From the NCBI GenBank assembly GCA_944383465.1, contig CALWPQ010000025.1, positions 1-64,000 of the forward strand: DNA of 64,000 bases, written 5' to 3'. The stretch comes from an uncultured Clostridia bacterium (GTDB lineage: Bacteria; Bacillota; Clostridia; Peptostreptococcales; Anaerovoracaceae). How positions within the stretch are numbered: position 1 is the stretch's first letter; each line of letters starts with the position of its first letter. Below are positions 29,901 through 38,687 of the stretch, one piece after another. Under the pieces are notes generated by a model that did no database searches, had not been told where the DNA came from, and saw nothing but the letters and a program-made list of their open reading frames with translations. Made by a program: the position numbers and the translations under genes.

Positions 29901-30529
29901 AGATAAAAAGCAGAATCAAGGAACTCGGAGAAGTAAATGTCGGCGCGATAAGAGAATACGAACAGGTAAGCGAAAGATATGAATTTCTTACTAAGCAAAG
30001 GACTGATATACTCGAAGCGACAAACTCACTTGCTGAAATCATAAAGGATATGGACAAGACCATAAAGGCGCGTTTTAAAGAGAGCTTTGAAGGAGTTATG
30101 ACAAATTTTGAGGAGATATTCAGAGAACTCTTCGGCGGCGGTCATGCGCAGCTTGCACTCGAGGACGAGAACAATCCGCTTGAATCGGGTATAGAAATTA
30201 TCGCGCAGCCACCGGGTAAGAAACTGCAGAATATCAATCTTATGTCCGGAGGGGAAAAGACGATGACGGCTATAGCGCTTATGTTTGCGGTGCTTAAGAC
30301 CAAGCCGACGCCGTTCTGCATCTTGGATGAAGTAGAAGCAGCGCTTGACGACGCCAATATAGACCGATTTGCTAATTATTTAAAGAACTTTGAAGGCATA
30401 CAGTTTGCACTTGTAACTCACCAGAGAGCGACAATGGAACACGCGGATGTGCTCTACGGGGTAACTATGCCGGAGCAGGGTATTTCCAAACTCATATCGC
30501 TGCGCCTCGGCGATAAGTTCGATTTATAA
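26984..30529 (+). CDS. smc: Chromosome segregation protein SMC
   Basis: About 1181 residues from the TTG at 26984, which lies nine bases after AAAGGAG and gives the usual SMC opening (LYFKKIYMHGFKSFAE). An earlier in-frame start at 26948 would add 12 unusual residues. N-terminal ATPase head with Walker A GPNGSGKSN, then coiled coil, a hinge around 505-660 (YEGYNHAVRYIM ... GGAITGGRYKNN), coiled coil back, then the ABC signature LMSGGEKTM and Walker B FCILDEVEAALDD. It compacts and segregates chromosomes with ScpA and ScpB. It overlaps rnc by 11 bases; rnc-smc-ftsY is a widespread Bacillota order. Confidence 0.97.
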   Translation: MYFKKIYMHGFKSFAEPVTIDFHEGITCIVGPNGSGKSNISDAIRWVLGEQSPKALRGGKMDEVIFAGTASRKSRGMAEVTLVIDNSEGILPIDYNEVAITRRMYRSGESEYLINNNQCRLKDIRELIMDTGIGVDGYSIIGQGKIADIVSNKPESRREIFEEAAGIVMYRTKKAEVERKLAASNANLERVNDIVSEIEGRIGKLKTDSEKAAEYLSLRDRYKELEINITLKNIENLELKVEFLKDDIIEAAAEIEALREEKAEIDKKTAADKMRSENLEELASETSAKLLLAVEEINALARRSEVNRERISALDENTRRLTAEIAAAAAKLADEKENAEGLKRDNGKIDEELAQLDNALKDALERYEKLTGVLGAEAESIDSRKNSIYELHSLAQSKRAEAQSLRSLKENLNMRRAQLEAEYEEEQAERANAEKAKRESEAERAGLIKDTEDARSAARTLTEKYNSSLMKERQTAKEIEELRITIGQLSGRKKTIEEMEANYEGYNHAVRYIMKADMRGIEGVVAELMNVPAGYETAIETALGASLQNIVCADDKSAQDAVNILKANRAGRLTFLPLASVRGTLNKDSRVTSAAGFKGYGSECIEFDSKYRNIFEYLLGRTVVVDNMNNAVKLSKTAGSGLRFVTLEGEIINSGGAITGGRYKNNTANLLERKAEIAKLESEIAVKTKSKQESDEKLDELRRFIERTADEIAEANEEVKRLEVALIMCENRLETALSVLADMDESKEKRKSEFDRIEEEGAKSSAMIAALLAEAEKAERDIEEATDETNSALAEYEEKRSALDEINEEIVKARMAVNLCREQKNSIDSMAVLVNERILDLTRELEEKTRERENLLNQRSEITSGHDDTDALVSAKIRERENLESYAAEIAEEKAAVAAAINESSEAKDEIEQKLTVLQDSKYNTEIKIAKNETQLDNFKDKLWEEFEVSYVQAMEFKKKDFVMNAAVQESRKIKSRIKELGEVNVGAIREYEQVSERYEFLTKQRTDILEATNSLAEIIKDMDKTIKARFKESFEGVMTNFEEIFRELFGGGHAQLALEDENNPLESGIEIIAQPPGKKLQNINLMSGGEKTMTAIALMFAVLKTKPTPFCILDEVEAALDDANIDRFANYLKNFEGIQFALVTHQRATMEHADVLYGVTMPEQGISKLISLRLGDKFDL

Positions 30530-30591
30530 TGAGCTTTATGTTATTTTGCAGCAGGCTTTGCCTGTGATAGATAAACGAAAGGAAACAGCAT

Positions 30592-31488
30592 ATGCTTTTT
30601 GAAAAGAAAAAATCGTTTTTCGGCAGACTTTCTGAAAAAATTGGCGATACCATAATGGCAAGAGCCAAGGTGGACGAAGAGCTGCTCGAAGAACTCGAAG
30701 AAGTGCTCATAATGTCTGATATCGGTATGGATACGACGATGAAGATAATTGAGCGGCTCAGACACGATATCAAAAATGACTATATTACGAGCCCTGAAAA
30801 TGTAAAAGAGCGGCTTAAAAAGATAATGACAGAGCTTGTGGACAAGGGTGAAAGACATAAAATAAGCGAGAAAAGACCTCTCGTGATTATGATGATAGGC
30901 ATAAACGGCGGCGGCAAGACTACTTCCATAGGAAAAATCGCGCATAAGCTCAAAGGCGAGGGCAACACGGTAATTCTCGCAGCTGCTGACACATTTAGAG
31001 CTGCGGCCGCGGAGCAGCTCGTGATATGGGGAGAGCGCGTGGGCGTAAATGTTGTTCGTCACGGTGAGGGCGCAGATCCATCAGCGGTGATATTTGATGC
31101 GGTGCAGTCGGCAAAGGCGCGGAACGCCGATGTGCTCATCTGTGATACGGCGGGAAGACTTCAGAATAAGAAAAATCTGATGGCGGAGCTGGAAAAGATG
31201 AACAAGATCATCGACAGAGAATTTCCCGAAGCCGAAAGAGAGACGCTGCTTGTGCTCGATGCTACGACAGGCAAAAACGCGGTGTCTCAGGCCAAGGAAT
31301 TTGGCGATGTCGCGGATCTTACGGGGATAATAATCACAAAGCTTGACGGCACGGCTAAAGGCGGTATAGCGATCACCATTGCTGATGAATTTGATATGGC
31401 GATAAAATTTGTCGGCGTAGGTGAAGGTATAGACGACCTGCGCGAATTTGTGCCGGAGGAGTTTATTGGAGGTATTTTCGATGAGTAA
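30592..31488 (+). CDS. ftsY: Signal recognition particle receptor FtsY
   Basis: 298 residues. The acidic A domain is nearly absent, as is common in Gram-positives; the N domain runs from about 1 to 85. The GTPase G domain has G1 [26 protein letters not shown] and the G4 region [11 protein letters not shown]. It docks ribosome-SRP complexes at the membrane. It starts 62 bases after smc with an AAAGGAAAC ribosome-binding site and overlaps der by eight bases. Confidence 0.97.
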   Translation: MLFEKKKSFFGRLSEKIGDTIMARAKVDEELLEELEEVLIMSDIGMDTTMKIIERLRHDIKNDYITSPENVKERLKKIMTELVDKGERHKISEKRPLVIMMIGINGGGKTTSIGKIAHKLKGEGNTVILAAADTFRAAAAEQLVIWGERVGVNVVRHGEGADPSAVIFDAVQSAKARNADVLICDTAGRLQNKKNLMAELEKMNKIIDREFPEAERETLLVLDATTGKNAVSQAKEFGDVADLTGIIITKLDGTAKGGIAITIADEFDMAIKFVGVGEGIDDLREFVPEEFIGGIFDE

Positions 31489-32803
31489 ACCGATTGTTGC
31501 GGTAGTTGGCAGACCTAATGTCGGAAAATCAACGTTTTTTAATAAAGTAGTCGGCAGGCGCGTATCAATAGTTGAAGACACGCCGGGTGTTACGCGCGAC
31601 AGGATTTATGCGGAGGCTGAATGGAGAAACAGGCATTTTGCGCTCATAGATACGGGCGGTATCGAGCCTTCGAGCAAGGATGTAATACTCGCGCAGATGA
31701 GAGAGCAGGCGCAGATTGCAATGGATACAGCAGATGTCATTCTGTTTATGGTGGACGGAAAGGACGGGTTGACAACGGCTGACCACGAGGTGGCAAATAT
31801 GTTGATGCGCACGGGAAAAAAAGTCGTGCTCATCGTGAACAAGATAGATTCGCCGAAATCAAAGAATGATATTTATGATTTTTATGAGCTGGGACTCGGT
31901 GAGCCAATCCCGATTTCAGCGGTCAATATGCTCAATTTTGGAGATGTTCTCGATGAAGTTGTGGAAGCATTTCCGGATAATGAAAGTGATGACGATGATG
32001 ATATTACGAAGATTGCCGTAATCGGCAAGCCTAATGTTGGGAAATCTTCGCTCATAAATGAAATCCTCGGTGAAAACAGGGTTATCGTATCGCCGATAGC
32101 GGGAACGACGAGGGACTCGATAGATACGCCGTTTACGATGGACGGAAAAGAGTATATACTTATAGACACGGCCGGCATAAGACGCAAGAGCAAAGTCAAT
32201 GAAGATATAGAGAGATACAGCGTAATCCGCGCTGTGGCTGCGATAGAGCGCTGTGATGTGGCACTGCTTGTGATAGACGCAAAGGAAGGTATAACCGAGC
32301 AGGACAAGAAGATTGCGGGAGTTGCGCACGAAGCGGGCAAGGGTATTATTGTCGTCGTGAATAAATGGGATCTGATAGAAAAAGAAACGAACACGATGAA
32401 CGAGTTTCGCAAGGAAATTGAGCGTGAGCTCACATTTATGTCATATGCACCGAGCGTGTTTATTTCCGTAAAAGAGCACCAGCGTATAAAGAGGGTAATT
32501 GAGCTTGCCGACTATGTTTCGGAAAAGCGAGCGCTGCGTGTGCCTACGGGTCAGCTCAATTCACTTATCGCCGATGCGACGATGATGAAGCAGCCGCCGT
32601 CGGATAAGGGCAAGCGCCTCAAAATATATTATGCGACTCAGGTTGGAGTGAAGCCTCCGCTTTTCTCATTTCAGATAAACAAGAGGGAGCTTATGCATTT
32701 CTCGTATGCGAGATATCTCGAAAACCGCATCAGAGAAAGCTTTGGCTTTGAGGGCACCTCTATAAAGTTTGTATTTAGAGAAAAGAACGAAAAAGATCAG
32801 TAA
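31481..32803 (+). CDS. der: Ribosome-associated GTPase Der (EngA)
   Basis: About 440 residues. Two GTPase domains in tandem (first P-loop [13 protein letters not shown] at the N-terminus, second [13 protein letters not shown] near 180) and a C-terminal KH-like domain are unique to Der, an assembly factor for the 50S ribosomal subunit. The start at 31481 has TTGGAGG eight bases upstream; the open frame extends 33 bases further with no ribosome-binding site. The start lies inside the ftsY end. Confidence 0.97.
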   Translation: MSKPIVAVVGRPNVGKSTFFNKVVGRRVSIVEDTPGVTRDRIYAEAEWRNRHFALIDTGGIEPSSKDVILAQMREQAQIAMDTADVILFMVDGKDGLTTADHEVANMLMRTGKKVVLIVNKIDSPKSKNDIYDFYELGLGEPIPISAVNMLNFGDVLDEVVEAFPDNESDDDDDITKIAVIGKPNVGKSSLINEILGENRVIVSPIAGTTRDSIDTPFTMDGKEYILIDTAGIRRKSKVNEDIERYSVIRAVAAIERCDVALLVIDAKEGITEQDKKIAGVAHEAGKGIIVVVNKWDLIEKETNTMNEFRKEIERELTFMSYAPSVFISVKEHQRIKRVIELADYVSEKRALRVPTGQLNSLIADATMMKQPPSDKGKRLKIYYATQVGVKPPLFSFQINKRELMHFSYARYLENRIRESFGFEGTSIKFVFREKNEKDQ

Positions 32804-32829
32804 GCAGCGCGGGAGGCATATGATAAATT

Positions 32830-33459
32830 ATGATGAATAAGAATTTGATTCTCTTGCTGTGCGTTATAGTTTCGTACCTGCTCGGCAATATTTCGCCGTC
32901 TATTCTGATAGGCAAGGCATACGGAATAGATATAAAGAAAGAAGGAAGCGGTAACGCGGGCACTACAAACGCGCTGCGCGTACTCGGAAAGAAAGCGGCA
33001 GCGGCGACGCTGATAATAGATATTGCCAAGGGCGCAGCTTCGGTGCTCATAGGAAAATTTGCCGAAAATTATTATGTGCAGCAGGGAGACAGCAGCTTTA
33101 CGGTGATTTTTCCGATGGCGTGTATGATCGCGGTGGTATTTGGGCATATATGGCCTGTATTTTTCGGATTTAGGGGCGGCAAGGGCGTTGCGACCGCGTT
33201 TGGCGCGGTAGTTACATTTTCGCCGCTGCTTGGGTGTTCGCTGCTTGGTATAGTTATTGTCGTGGTGCTCATTACAAGGAGGGTGTCAGCAGGGTCGGTC
33301 TGCGCGGCAGTAGCTGCTCCGCTGCTCACTTATTTCATATATCCTGAGGCGATATGGGGCGTAATACTGCTCGCGCTGATAGTTGTGATAAAGCACAGGG
33401 CTAATATAAAGAGACTTTTGAAGGGCGAAGAGCCTAAGCTCAGTTTTAGTAAAAAATAA
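32830..33459 (+). CDS. plsY: Glycerol-3-phosphate acyltransferase PlsY
   Basis: 209 residues, five or six membrane segments. The PlsY motifs are present: the first near SYLLGNISPSILIGKAYGIDI, EGSGNAGTTNALRVLG, and FRGGKGVATAFGA. It acylates glycerol 3-phosphate at sn-1 with acyl-phosphate from PlsX in the cytoplasmic membrane. It sits in the classical der-plsY-gpsA order; gpsA next door makes its substrate. Confidence 0.97.
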   Translation: MMNKNLILLLCVIVSYLLGNISPSILIGKAYGIDIKKEGSGNAGTTNALRVLGKKAAAATLIIDIAKGAASVLIGKFAENYYVQQGDSSFTVIFPMACMIAVVFGHIWPVFFGFRGGKGVATAFGAVVTFSPLLGCSLLGIVIVVVLITRRVSAGSVCAAVAAPLLTYFIYPEAIWGVILLALIVVIKHRANIKRLLKGEEPKLSFSKK

Positions 33460-33480
33460 ATGGTTACGGGAGGTCTTGAT

Positions 33481-34494
33481 ATGGAAAAGATAGGCGTGAT
33501 AGGAGCCGGCAGCTGGGGAACGGCGCTTGCGCAGACTATTGCGGGAAAAGGATATGATGTACATATCTATGATGTAAACAGAGAGCATCTGGACGAGATG
33601 AACAAGAACAGGGAAAATGTAAGATATCTTCCCGGTGTTCCTTTCAGCGACAATATAAAAATCGCGTATACGGCTGAAGAGGCGCTTGATGGTGCAATGA
33701 TGGCACTGTTCTCAGCACCTTCGCAGTTTTTCAGAAGCGCAGCGGAAAACGCTTTGCCGTATCTTACAAGCGAAATGATAATAGTAAATGTGGCCAAGGG
33801 CATAGAGCAGAAGACTCTTCGCCGCATGTCGGAAATAGCCGATGAGGTGTTTTCCGCGGAAATTCCGGATTATAAATACGCAGTGCTCTCAGGCCCTTCA
33901 CATGCAGAGGAGGTTGGACGCGCGATGCCGACGACCGTTGCTGTCGCTGCAAAATGTGAGGAAACGGCACTCAGGGTGCAGGACATCTTTATGACGAGCC
34001 GATTCAGAATATATACGACGAGCGATGTGGCGGGTGTCGAGCTTGGCGGCGCGTTAAAAAATATAATTGCACTCGGCGCAGGCATTTCTGATGGTATGGG
34101 ATTTGGCGACAATGCAAAGGCTGCGCTGATGACGCGCGGCATTGCGGAAATAACGAGACTCGGTGTGAAGCTTGGTGCGGATGCACGCACTTTTAACGGG
34201 CTTGCGGGTATCGGCGACCTCATAGTTACCTGTACATCTATGCACTCGCGCAACAGGCGCTGCGGTATAATGATAGGTGAAGGTATGGCGCCTGATGAAG
34301 CGACAAAAAAGGTCGGAATGGTTGTCGAGGGTATGTATACGACACAAGCGGCATATGAGCTTGCACAGCGCGTAGGAGTTGAGATGCCTATTACAGAAGC
34401 TATTTACGATGTCATAAACGGCAGGATAAACGCGTCTGACGCGGCGGAAATGCTGATGGGAAGAGAAAGAAGGCATGAGCCTGAGGAACATTAA
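33481..34494 (+). CDS. gpsA: NAD(P)-dependent glycerol-3-phosphate dehydrogenase
   Basis: About 337 residues. The Rossmann opening IGVIGAGSWGTALAQ, the block ALKNIIALGAGISDGM and the C-terminal GLAGIGDLIVTCTSMHSRNRRCG are GpsA signatures. It reduces dihydroxyacetone phosphate to glycerol 3-phosphate for phospholipids. The ATG at 33481 follows GGGAGG (33468-33474); an ATG at 33460 lies upstream of that site and is unlikely. Confidence 0.97.
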   Translation: MEKIGVIGAGSWGTALAQTIAGKGYDVHIYDVNREHLDEMNKNRENVRYLPGVPFSDNIKIAYTAEEALDGAMMALFSAPSQFFRSAAENALPYLTSEMIIVNVAKGIEQKTLRRMSEIADEVFSAEIPDYKYAVLSGPSHAEEVGRAMPTTVAVAAKCEETALRVQDIFMTSRFRIYTTSDVAGVELGGALKNIIALGAGISDGMGFGDNAKAALMTRGIAEITRLGVKLGADARTFNGLAGIGDLIVTCTSMHSRNRRCGIMIGEGMAPDEATKKVGMVVEGMYTTQAAYELAQRVGVEMPITEAIYDVINGRINASDAAEMLMGRERRHEPEEH

Positions 34495-34506
34495 GAGGAA
34501 AAATTT

Positions 34507-35871
34507 ATGAACAAAAGTTATCATATAACGACATTCGGCTGCCAGATGAATGAGCACGACTCAGAGGTGATAGCCGGTATGCTCTCGGAGCTCGGTTATG
34601 AAGAGAGCAAGGAACGCAAGGACGCGGGAATAGTCATAATAAATACTTGCAGTGTGCGTGAAAACGCCGATAAACGCTTTTTCGGTACGCTTGGACAGCT
34701 TAAAAGAAGAAAGGAAGAGGGAGATGATTTCCTTATGTGCGTATGCGGCTGTATGATGCAGCAGCAGCATATAATTGATACTATAAAGCAGAAATACCCG
34801 TGGGTTGATATCATCTTCGGCACGCATAATATACACGAATTTCCGAAGCTCGTTGAGAATGTAATCGCTGAAAAAAAGAAGATAACCGATGTATGGGAAG
34901 ACGGCGGCGAGATCATAGAGGGACTTCCGTCAAAGCGTCTTTACAAGCATAAGTCGTATGTAAACATCATGTACGGCTGCAACAACTTCTGTACATACTG
35001 CATAGTGCCGTATACGCGAGGGCGCGAGCGCAGCAGAAAGCCTGAGGAAATTGTAAGAGAGATAGAGGCGCTTTCGGCGGATGGCGTTAAGGAAGTAATG
35101 CTGCTCGGTCAGAATGTAAATTCGTATAAGGGAGAGCATGAGGACGGCTCGGGAATTGCTGATTTTACCGACCTCATATATATGGTGAGCGAGATAGAGG
35201 GAATAGAGCGCATACGCTTTATGACATCGCATCCGAAAGATCTTTCGGATAAGCTGATCGAGGCGTTTAAAAACTGCAGCAAGCTCTGCAAGTCTCTGCA
35301 TCTTCCGGTGCAGGCGGGGAGCAGCGATGTGCTTAAGAGAATGAACAGGAAGTATACGAAGGAAGAGTATCTTGCGCTTGTTGAGAAGCTGCGGGCGGCT
35401 GTGCCTGAAATTTCGCTCACGACCGATATAATCGTGGGGTTTCCGGGCGAGACGGAAGAGGATTTTGCCGAGACTATTGACCTGTGCAGAAAAGTGAAGT
35501 ATGACTCGGCTTTTACATTCCTGTATTCGATAAGAAAAGGCACGCCTGCCGAGAAATATGAAGATCAGATACCGGAAGAAATCAAGCACAGGCGTTTTAA
35601 CGAGCTTGTGGAAGTAATAAATGCGGGCTCTGCGGAGAAGAACGCGGCGTATGTAGGAAGAACGGAGCGCGTGCTCGTCGAGGGCGTAAGCAAGCGCGAG
35701 CAGGCGGGTAAAATAGAGAAGCCGCAGCCGGGCCTGATAAACCTTTCGGGACGCACCGATACTTTCAAGCTCGTGAACTTCGCGGGAACAAAAGATATGA
35801 TAGGAAACTTTGCCGATGTGGAGATAACGTCGTCAAATACATTCAGCCTTGTAGGGCGGATAAAAAAGTAA
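34507..35871 (+). CDS. miaB: tRNA-2-methylthio-N6-dimethylallyladenosine synthase MiaB
   Basis: 454 residues. It methylthiolates i6A37 of tRNAs that read UNN codons. The N-terminal UPF0004 domain supplies three Cys for the auxiliary cluster (GCQMNEHDSE, NTCSVREN, VCGCM). The radical SAM motif CNNFCTYC lies near 157-164, and a C-terminal TRAM domain follows. GCQMNEHD favours MiaB over MtaB or RimO. It starts 12 bases after gpsA with AGAGGAAAAATTT. Confidence 0.96.
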   Translation: MNKSYHITTFGCQMNEHDSEVIAGMLSELGYEESKERKDAGIVIINTCSVRENADKRFFGTLGQLKRRKEEGDDFLMCVCGCMMQQQHIIDTIKQKYPWVDIIFGTHNIHEFPKLVENVIAEKKKITDVWEDGGEIIEGLPSKRLYKHKSYVNIMYGCNNFCTYCIVPYTRGRERSRKPEEIVREIEALSADGVKEVMLLGQNVNSYKGEHEDGSGIADFTDLIYMVSEIEGIERIRFMTSHPKDLSDKLIEAFKNCSKLCKSLHLPVQAGSSDVLKRMNRKYTKEEYLALVEKLRAAVPEISLTTDIIVGFPGETEEDFAETIDLCRKVKYDSAFTFLYSIRKGTPAEKYEDQIPEEIKHRRFNELVEVINAGSAEKNAAYVGRTERVLVEGVSKREQAGKIEKPQPGLINLSGRTDTFKLVNFAGTKDMIGNFADVEITSSNTFSLVGRIKK

Positions 35872-35877
35872 GCATGA

Positions 35878-35899
35878 AGGGCGGGTTTTGCTCCGCCCT
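35878..35899 (+). terminator. Terminator-like hairpin after miaB (no T-run)
   Basis: AGGGCGG (35878-35884) pairs with CCGCCCT (35893-35899) seven bases past miaB. The tail is GTAATTAT, so termination may be weak. Confidence 0.4.
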
Positions 35900-35930
35900 G
35901 TAATTATATAAGAAAGGAAGTGACTTTGTG

Positions 35931-35987
35931 ATGTGCCGCATGTTAATCAATTTAAGCAGAGAACTCTGTACAAAATCCGATAGGTAG
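35931..35987 (+). CDS. Leader peptide upstream of the MFS exporter
   Basis: An 18-codon frame reading MCRMLINLSRELCTKSDR, with AAAGGAAG (35914-35921) about nine bases ahead of the ATG at 35931. Its codons 12-15 (CTC TGT ACA AAA) form the 5' arm of two competing hairpins, so a ribosome on this frame would decide which RNA fold forms. This is the layout of attenuators that control antibiotic-efflux and ribosome-protection genes in Gram-positives. The peptide itself was not recognised. Confidence 0.6.
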   Translation: MCRMLINLSRELCTKSDR

Positions 35988-36046
35988 GACGAGGTTTGTA
36001 CAGAGAAAGGATTGCTCGTCCGCCATTGGATTTTGTACTTATTTAT
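35964..36046 (+). promoter_or_regulatory. Attenuator-like leader with mutually exclusive hairpins
   Basis: Stem A pairs 35964-35974 (CTCTGTACAAA) with 35995-36005. Stem B pairs 35968-35978 (GTACAAAATCC) with 36028-36038 and encloses a further stem C, 35987-35993 (GGACGAG) with 36015-36021. A and B share their 5' arm and cannot coexist. Stem B is followed by TTATTTATT, a weak terminator tail. The 5' arm lies within the leader peptide frame. The rest of the gap, 36047-36245, holds no gene. Confidence 0.65.
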
Positions 36047-36245
36047 TCATAAAAATATACATTGCAGCAGATGCAGTTTGTAAAAGCAACTTGCATTTGC
36101 GCCTTACCTGTACAAAGCGCTCCTTACAGGTGCATTCGCAGCAGTTCGGAGCCGCAGCTGCACAGATGCGGCGCAGAATGCCGAAGCTGTATAGTATTTT
36201 AGGAAATTGCCGAATTAAAATGATGAATAAATAGGAGTGAGTTCA

Positions 36246-37544
36246 ATGGATAACAGTAATGGTTTTAAGAAGTTTATAGTTTTATGGTTAAGTCAGGGCA
36301 TATCGCAGCTCGGAAGTTCGATGACTGCGTTTGCACTTGTTCTCTTTGCGTTTGAAAAGAGCGGCTCGGCTCTTCTTGTATCGCTGCTTTCGTTCTGCAA
36401 CTATGTGCCGTACATCATATTCAGTATGTTTGCCGGTACATTTGTCGACAGACACGGAAAGAAGCAGGTAATGCTCGCTTCTGATACTATTGCGGCGCTG
36501 GGAACGCTCGCGGTTCTTCTGTTTTTTAAAGCGGGGCAGCTGTCGCTTTTTCACATCTATACCGTAAATGCGGTAGTCGGAATAACGACGGCCTTTCAGC
36601 AGCCGGCAGCGGCCGTTACCACGGGCATGCTCGTGCCGAAAGATAAAATATCTAACATGAGCGGCATGAATTCGTTTTCCGAAAATCTTGTAATAGTGCT
36701 GAGTCCGATGATTGCCGCGGCAGTTTATGCGGCGGGCGGACTTTCTGCCGTACTCGCAGTGGATATCGCGAGCTTTGCGGCTGCATTTTTAATACTTTTC
36801 TTTTTCATTCACATACCGGAGCAGATAAAAATAGGAGAGCGTGTTTCGCCGTTTTCCGGCACTTCCGAGGGCTTTGCGTTTCTCAAAACGGAAAGGGGCA
36901 TACTCTACATAATGCTCGTGATGTCGCTTGTAAATTTCTTTTCACGCCTGACATACGAGAACATTCTCTCGCCGATGGTGCTCGCAAGAAGCGGCGGTGA
37001 CAGCATAGCGCTCGGCCTTGTGAATGCGTTTATGGGAGCGGGAGGTATTGCCGGCGGAATTATAGTTTCGCTGAAAAAAGAAAGCAGGCACACGGCAAGT
37101 ACAATATTTATCGCGACCGCAATGTCTTTTTTGTTCGGGGATCTTCTCATGGCAGCGGGCAGAAATACGGCCGGATGGTCTGTAGCTGCTCTGGGAGCAA
37201 GTCTGCCGATACCTTTTATTACCGCAGGGCAGAACACAATATTATACAGGAAAGTGCCCGGCGAAATGCAGGGAAGAGTATTTGCGGTGAGAAATGCCGT
37301 GCAGTACGGCACGATTCCTCTCGGAATTATTCTCGGAGGATATCTTGCGGACTATGTGTTCGAGCCGCTTATGCGTTCAGGCTCGAAGTTTGCCGGGATG
37401 CTTTCGCACATTGTCGGGAGCGGAGACGGCTGCGGGATGGCGGCGATGTTTCTGTGTACCGGCGTCCTGGGCTTTGCGGTCTCTATGCTGGCGCTTACAA
37501 ACCGCGAAATCCGCGGGCTGAACGGACTGAATGATTTAAAATAA
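36246..37544 (+). CDS. MFS exporter (macrolide-efflux/EntS-like group)
   Basis: About 432 residues with twelve predicted membrane segments. The early part (LWLSQGISQLGSSMTAFALVLF ... FAGTFVDRHGKKQVMLASD) has the MFS loop motif and resembles the MFS_3/Mef-type drug exporters; ITAGQNTILYRKVPGEMQGRVF is the matching block in the second half. Substrate unknown. The ATG at 36246 lies eight bases after AGGAG; a GTG at 36237 overlaps that site. It sits behind an attenuator-like leader, which makes induction by a translation-inhibiting drug plausible. Confidence 0.85.
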   Translation: MDNSNGFKKFIVLWLSQGISQLGSSMTAFALVLFAFEKSGSALLVSLLSFCNYVPYIIFSMFAGTFVDRHGKKQVMLASDTIAALGTLAVLLFFKAGQLSLFHIYTVNAVVGITTAFQQPAAAVTTGMLVPKDKISNMSGMNSFSENLVIVLSPMIAAAVYAAGGLSAVLAVDIASFAAAFLILFFFIHIPEQIKIGERVSPFSGTSEGFAFLKTERGILYIMLVMSLVNFFSRLTYENILSPMVLARSGGDSIALGLVNAFMGAGGIAGGIIVSLKKESRHTASTIFIATAMSFLFGDLLMAAGRNTAGWSVAALGASLPIPFITAGQNTILYRKVPGEMQGRVFAVRNAVQYGTIPLGIILGGYLADYVFEPLMRSGSKFAGMLSHIVGSGDGCGMAAMFLCTGVLGFAVSMLALTNREIRGLNGLNDLK

Positions 37545-37617
37545 CAAATTTCATAGCGGCAAAGCCGCCGAGTATCAAAGCTTATGGTATGCTGTGAAAA
37601 GTAAGGAGCAGATTACA

Positions 37618-38589
37618 GTGGAAAAAAAGATGATAATCGAGACAGAACGGATTTATATGAGAGAGCTGAATCAAGCGGATTTCAATTCTCTGTGCGGAAT
37701 ATTGCAGGATGATGAAACAATGTATGCCTATGAGGGGGCGTTTAGCGACCGTGAAGTGCAGGAGTGGCTTGATAAGCAGATTGCCCGTTATCAAAAATAC
37801 AAATTTGGCTTATGGGCGGTAGTTTCAAAAGAAACAGGTCAAATGATAGGTCAGTGCGGAATCACAATGCAGCAGTGGAAAGAAACGGAGGTGCTTGAGA
37901 TAGGCTATCTTTTCAACAAACTGTATTGGCATCAGGGCTATGCTGCGGAAGCCGCAGAGGCCTGCAGGAAATATGCTTTTGAAACATTAAATGCAGATGA
38001 AGTTTGCTCTATCATCAGAGATACGAATACTGCTTCTCAGAATGTGGCGCTGAGAAACGGCATGAAAAGAGCGGATAGCTTTACAAAGAATTACCGCGGC
38101 GTAGATATGCTGCATTACCGCTATATCGTGAAAAATGATATTTTGAGATTGAATGAGGAAGCGGCGGATGAATTTTGGCGTTTAAGAATAGAATTATTCA
38201 GGGAACTTGGCGAAGTCTGTGAAGATGACGATGTTTCGGAACTGAAATCGGCAAGCGAGCAGTATTATTTATCGCATATAAATAAAGATTTGATTTGCTG
38301 GGGCGTATTTCGGGAAGAGAAGCTTGCGGCCATAGGCTCGCTGTGTCTGTTTACTCGCATTCCGTACAAAGAAAATCTGAGCGGGTCGGAGGGATATATA
38401 TTGAACATATATACTTGCCTTAAGTTCAGAAAGCACGGCTTTGCCAAGCGAATTTTAGATAAAATTGTTGCATACAGCCGTGAGAATAATATAAAAAGGC
38501 TGTGGCTTAACAGCAGCGAGCAGGGGAAGAAATTATATGCGGAATGCGGATTTACTGAAAAAGGGAATGAAATGGAGCTGTTCTTATAA
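37618..38589 (+). CDS. Two-domain GNAT acetyltransferase
   Basis: About 323 residues. The first domain (1-170) is a RimJ/RimL-type acetyltransferase: opening IIETERIYMREL, IGQCGITMQ, EIGYLFNKLYWHQGYAAEAA and NVALRNGMKR. The second (about 175-323) is another GNAT domain with LNIYTCLKFRKHGFAKRILDKI (acetyl-CoA loop) and the closing LYAECGFTEKGNEMEL. The pairing in one chain is unusual. The start is GTG at 37618, ten bases after AAGGAG; a GTG at 37594 lies upstream of that site. Targets are unknown. Confidence 0.85.
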   Translation: MEKKMIIETERIYMRELNQADFNSLCGILQDDETMYAYEGAFSDREVQEWLDKQIARYQKYKFGLWAVVSKETGQMIGQCGITMQQWKETEVLEIGYLFNKLYWHQGYAAEAAEACRKYAFETLNADEVCSIIRDTNTASQNVALRNGMKRADSFTKNYRGVDMLHYRYIVKNDILRLNEEAADEFWRLRIELFRELGEVCEDDDVSELKSASEQYYLSHINKDLICWGVFREEKLAAIGSLCLFTRIPYKENLSGSEGYILNIYTCLKFRKHGFAKRILDKIVAYSRENNIKRLWLNSSEQGKKLYAECGFTEKGNEMELFL

Positions 38590-38636
38590 ATAGTTTCGAT
38601 GATGAAAATTTGTACTAAAATTTATTCATAAAACGG

Positions 38637-38683
38637 AAAACCTCTCAGTATACTTGTATTACTTATAGTATATGGGAGGTTTT
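38637..38683 (+). promoter_or_regulatory. Hairpin covering the spoIVA ribosome-binding site
   Basis: AAAACCTCTCAGTATACT (38637-38654) pairs with 38667-38683 over 17 bp, with G48 bulged and one G-U pair. The right arm contains GGGAGGT, the ribosome-binding site of spoIVA, five bases before its TTG start. The T-rich tail also lets it act as a terminator for the upstream acetyltransferase. Both roles are possible. Confidence 0.6.
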
Positions 38684-38687
38684 TATT

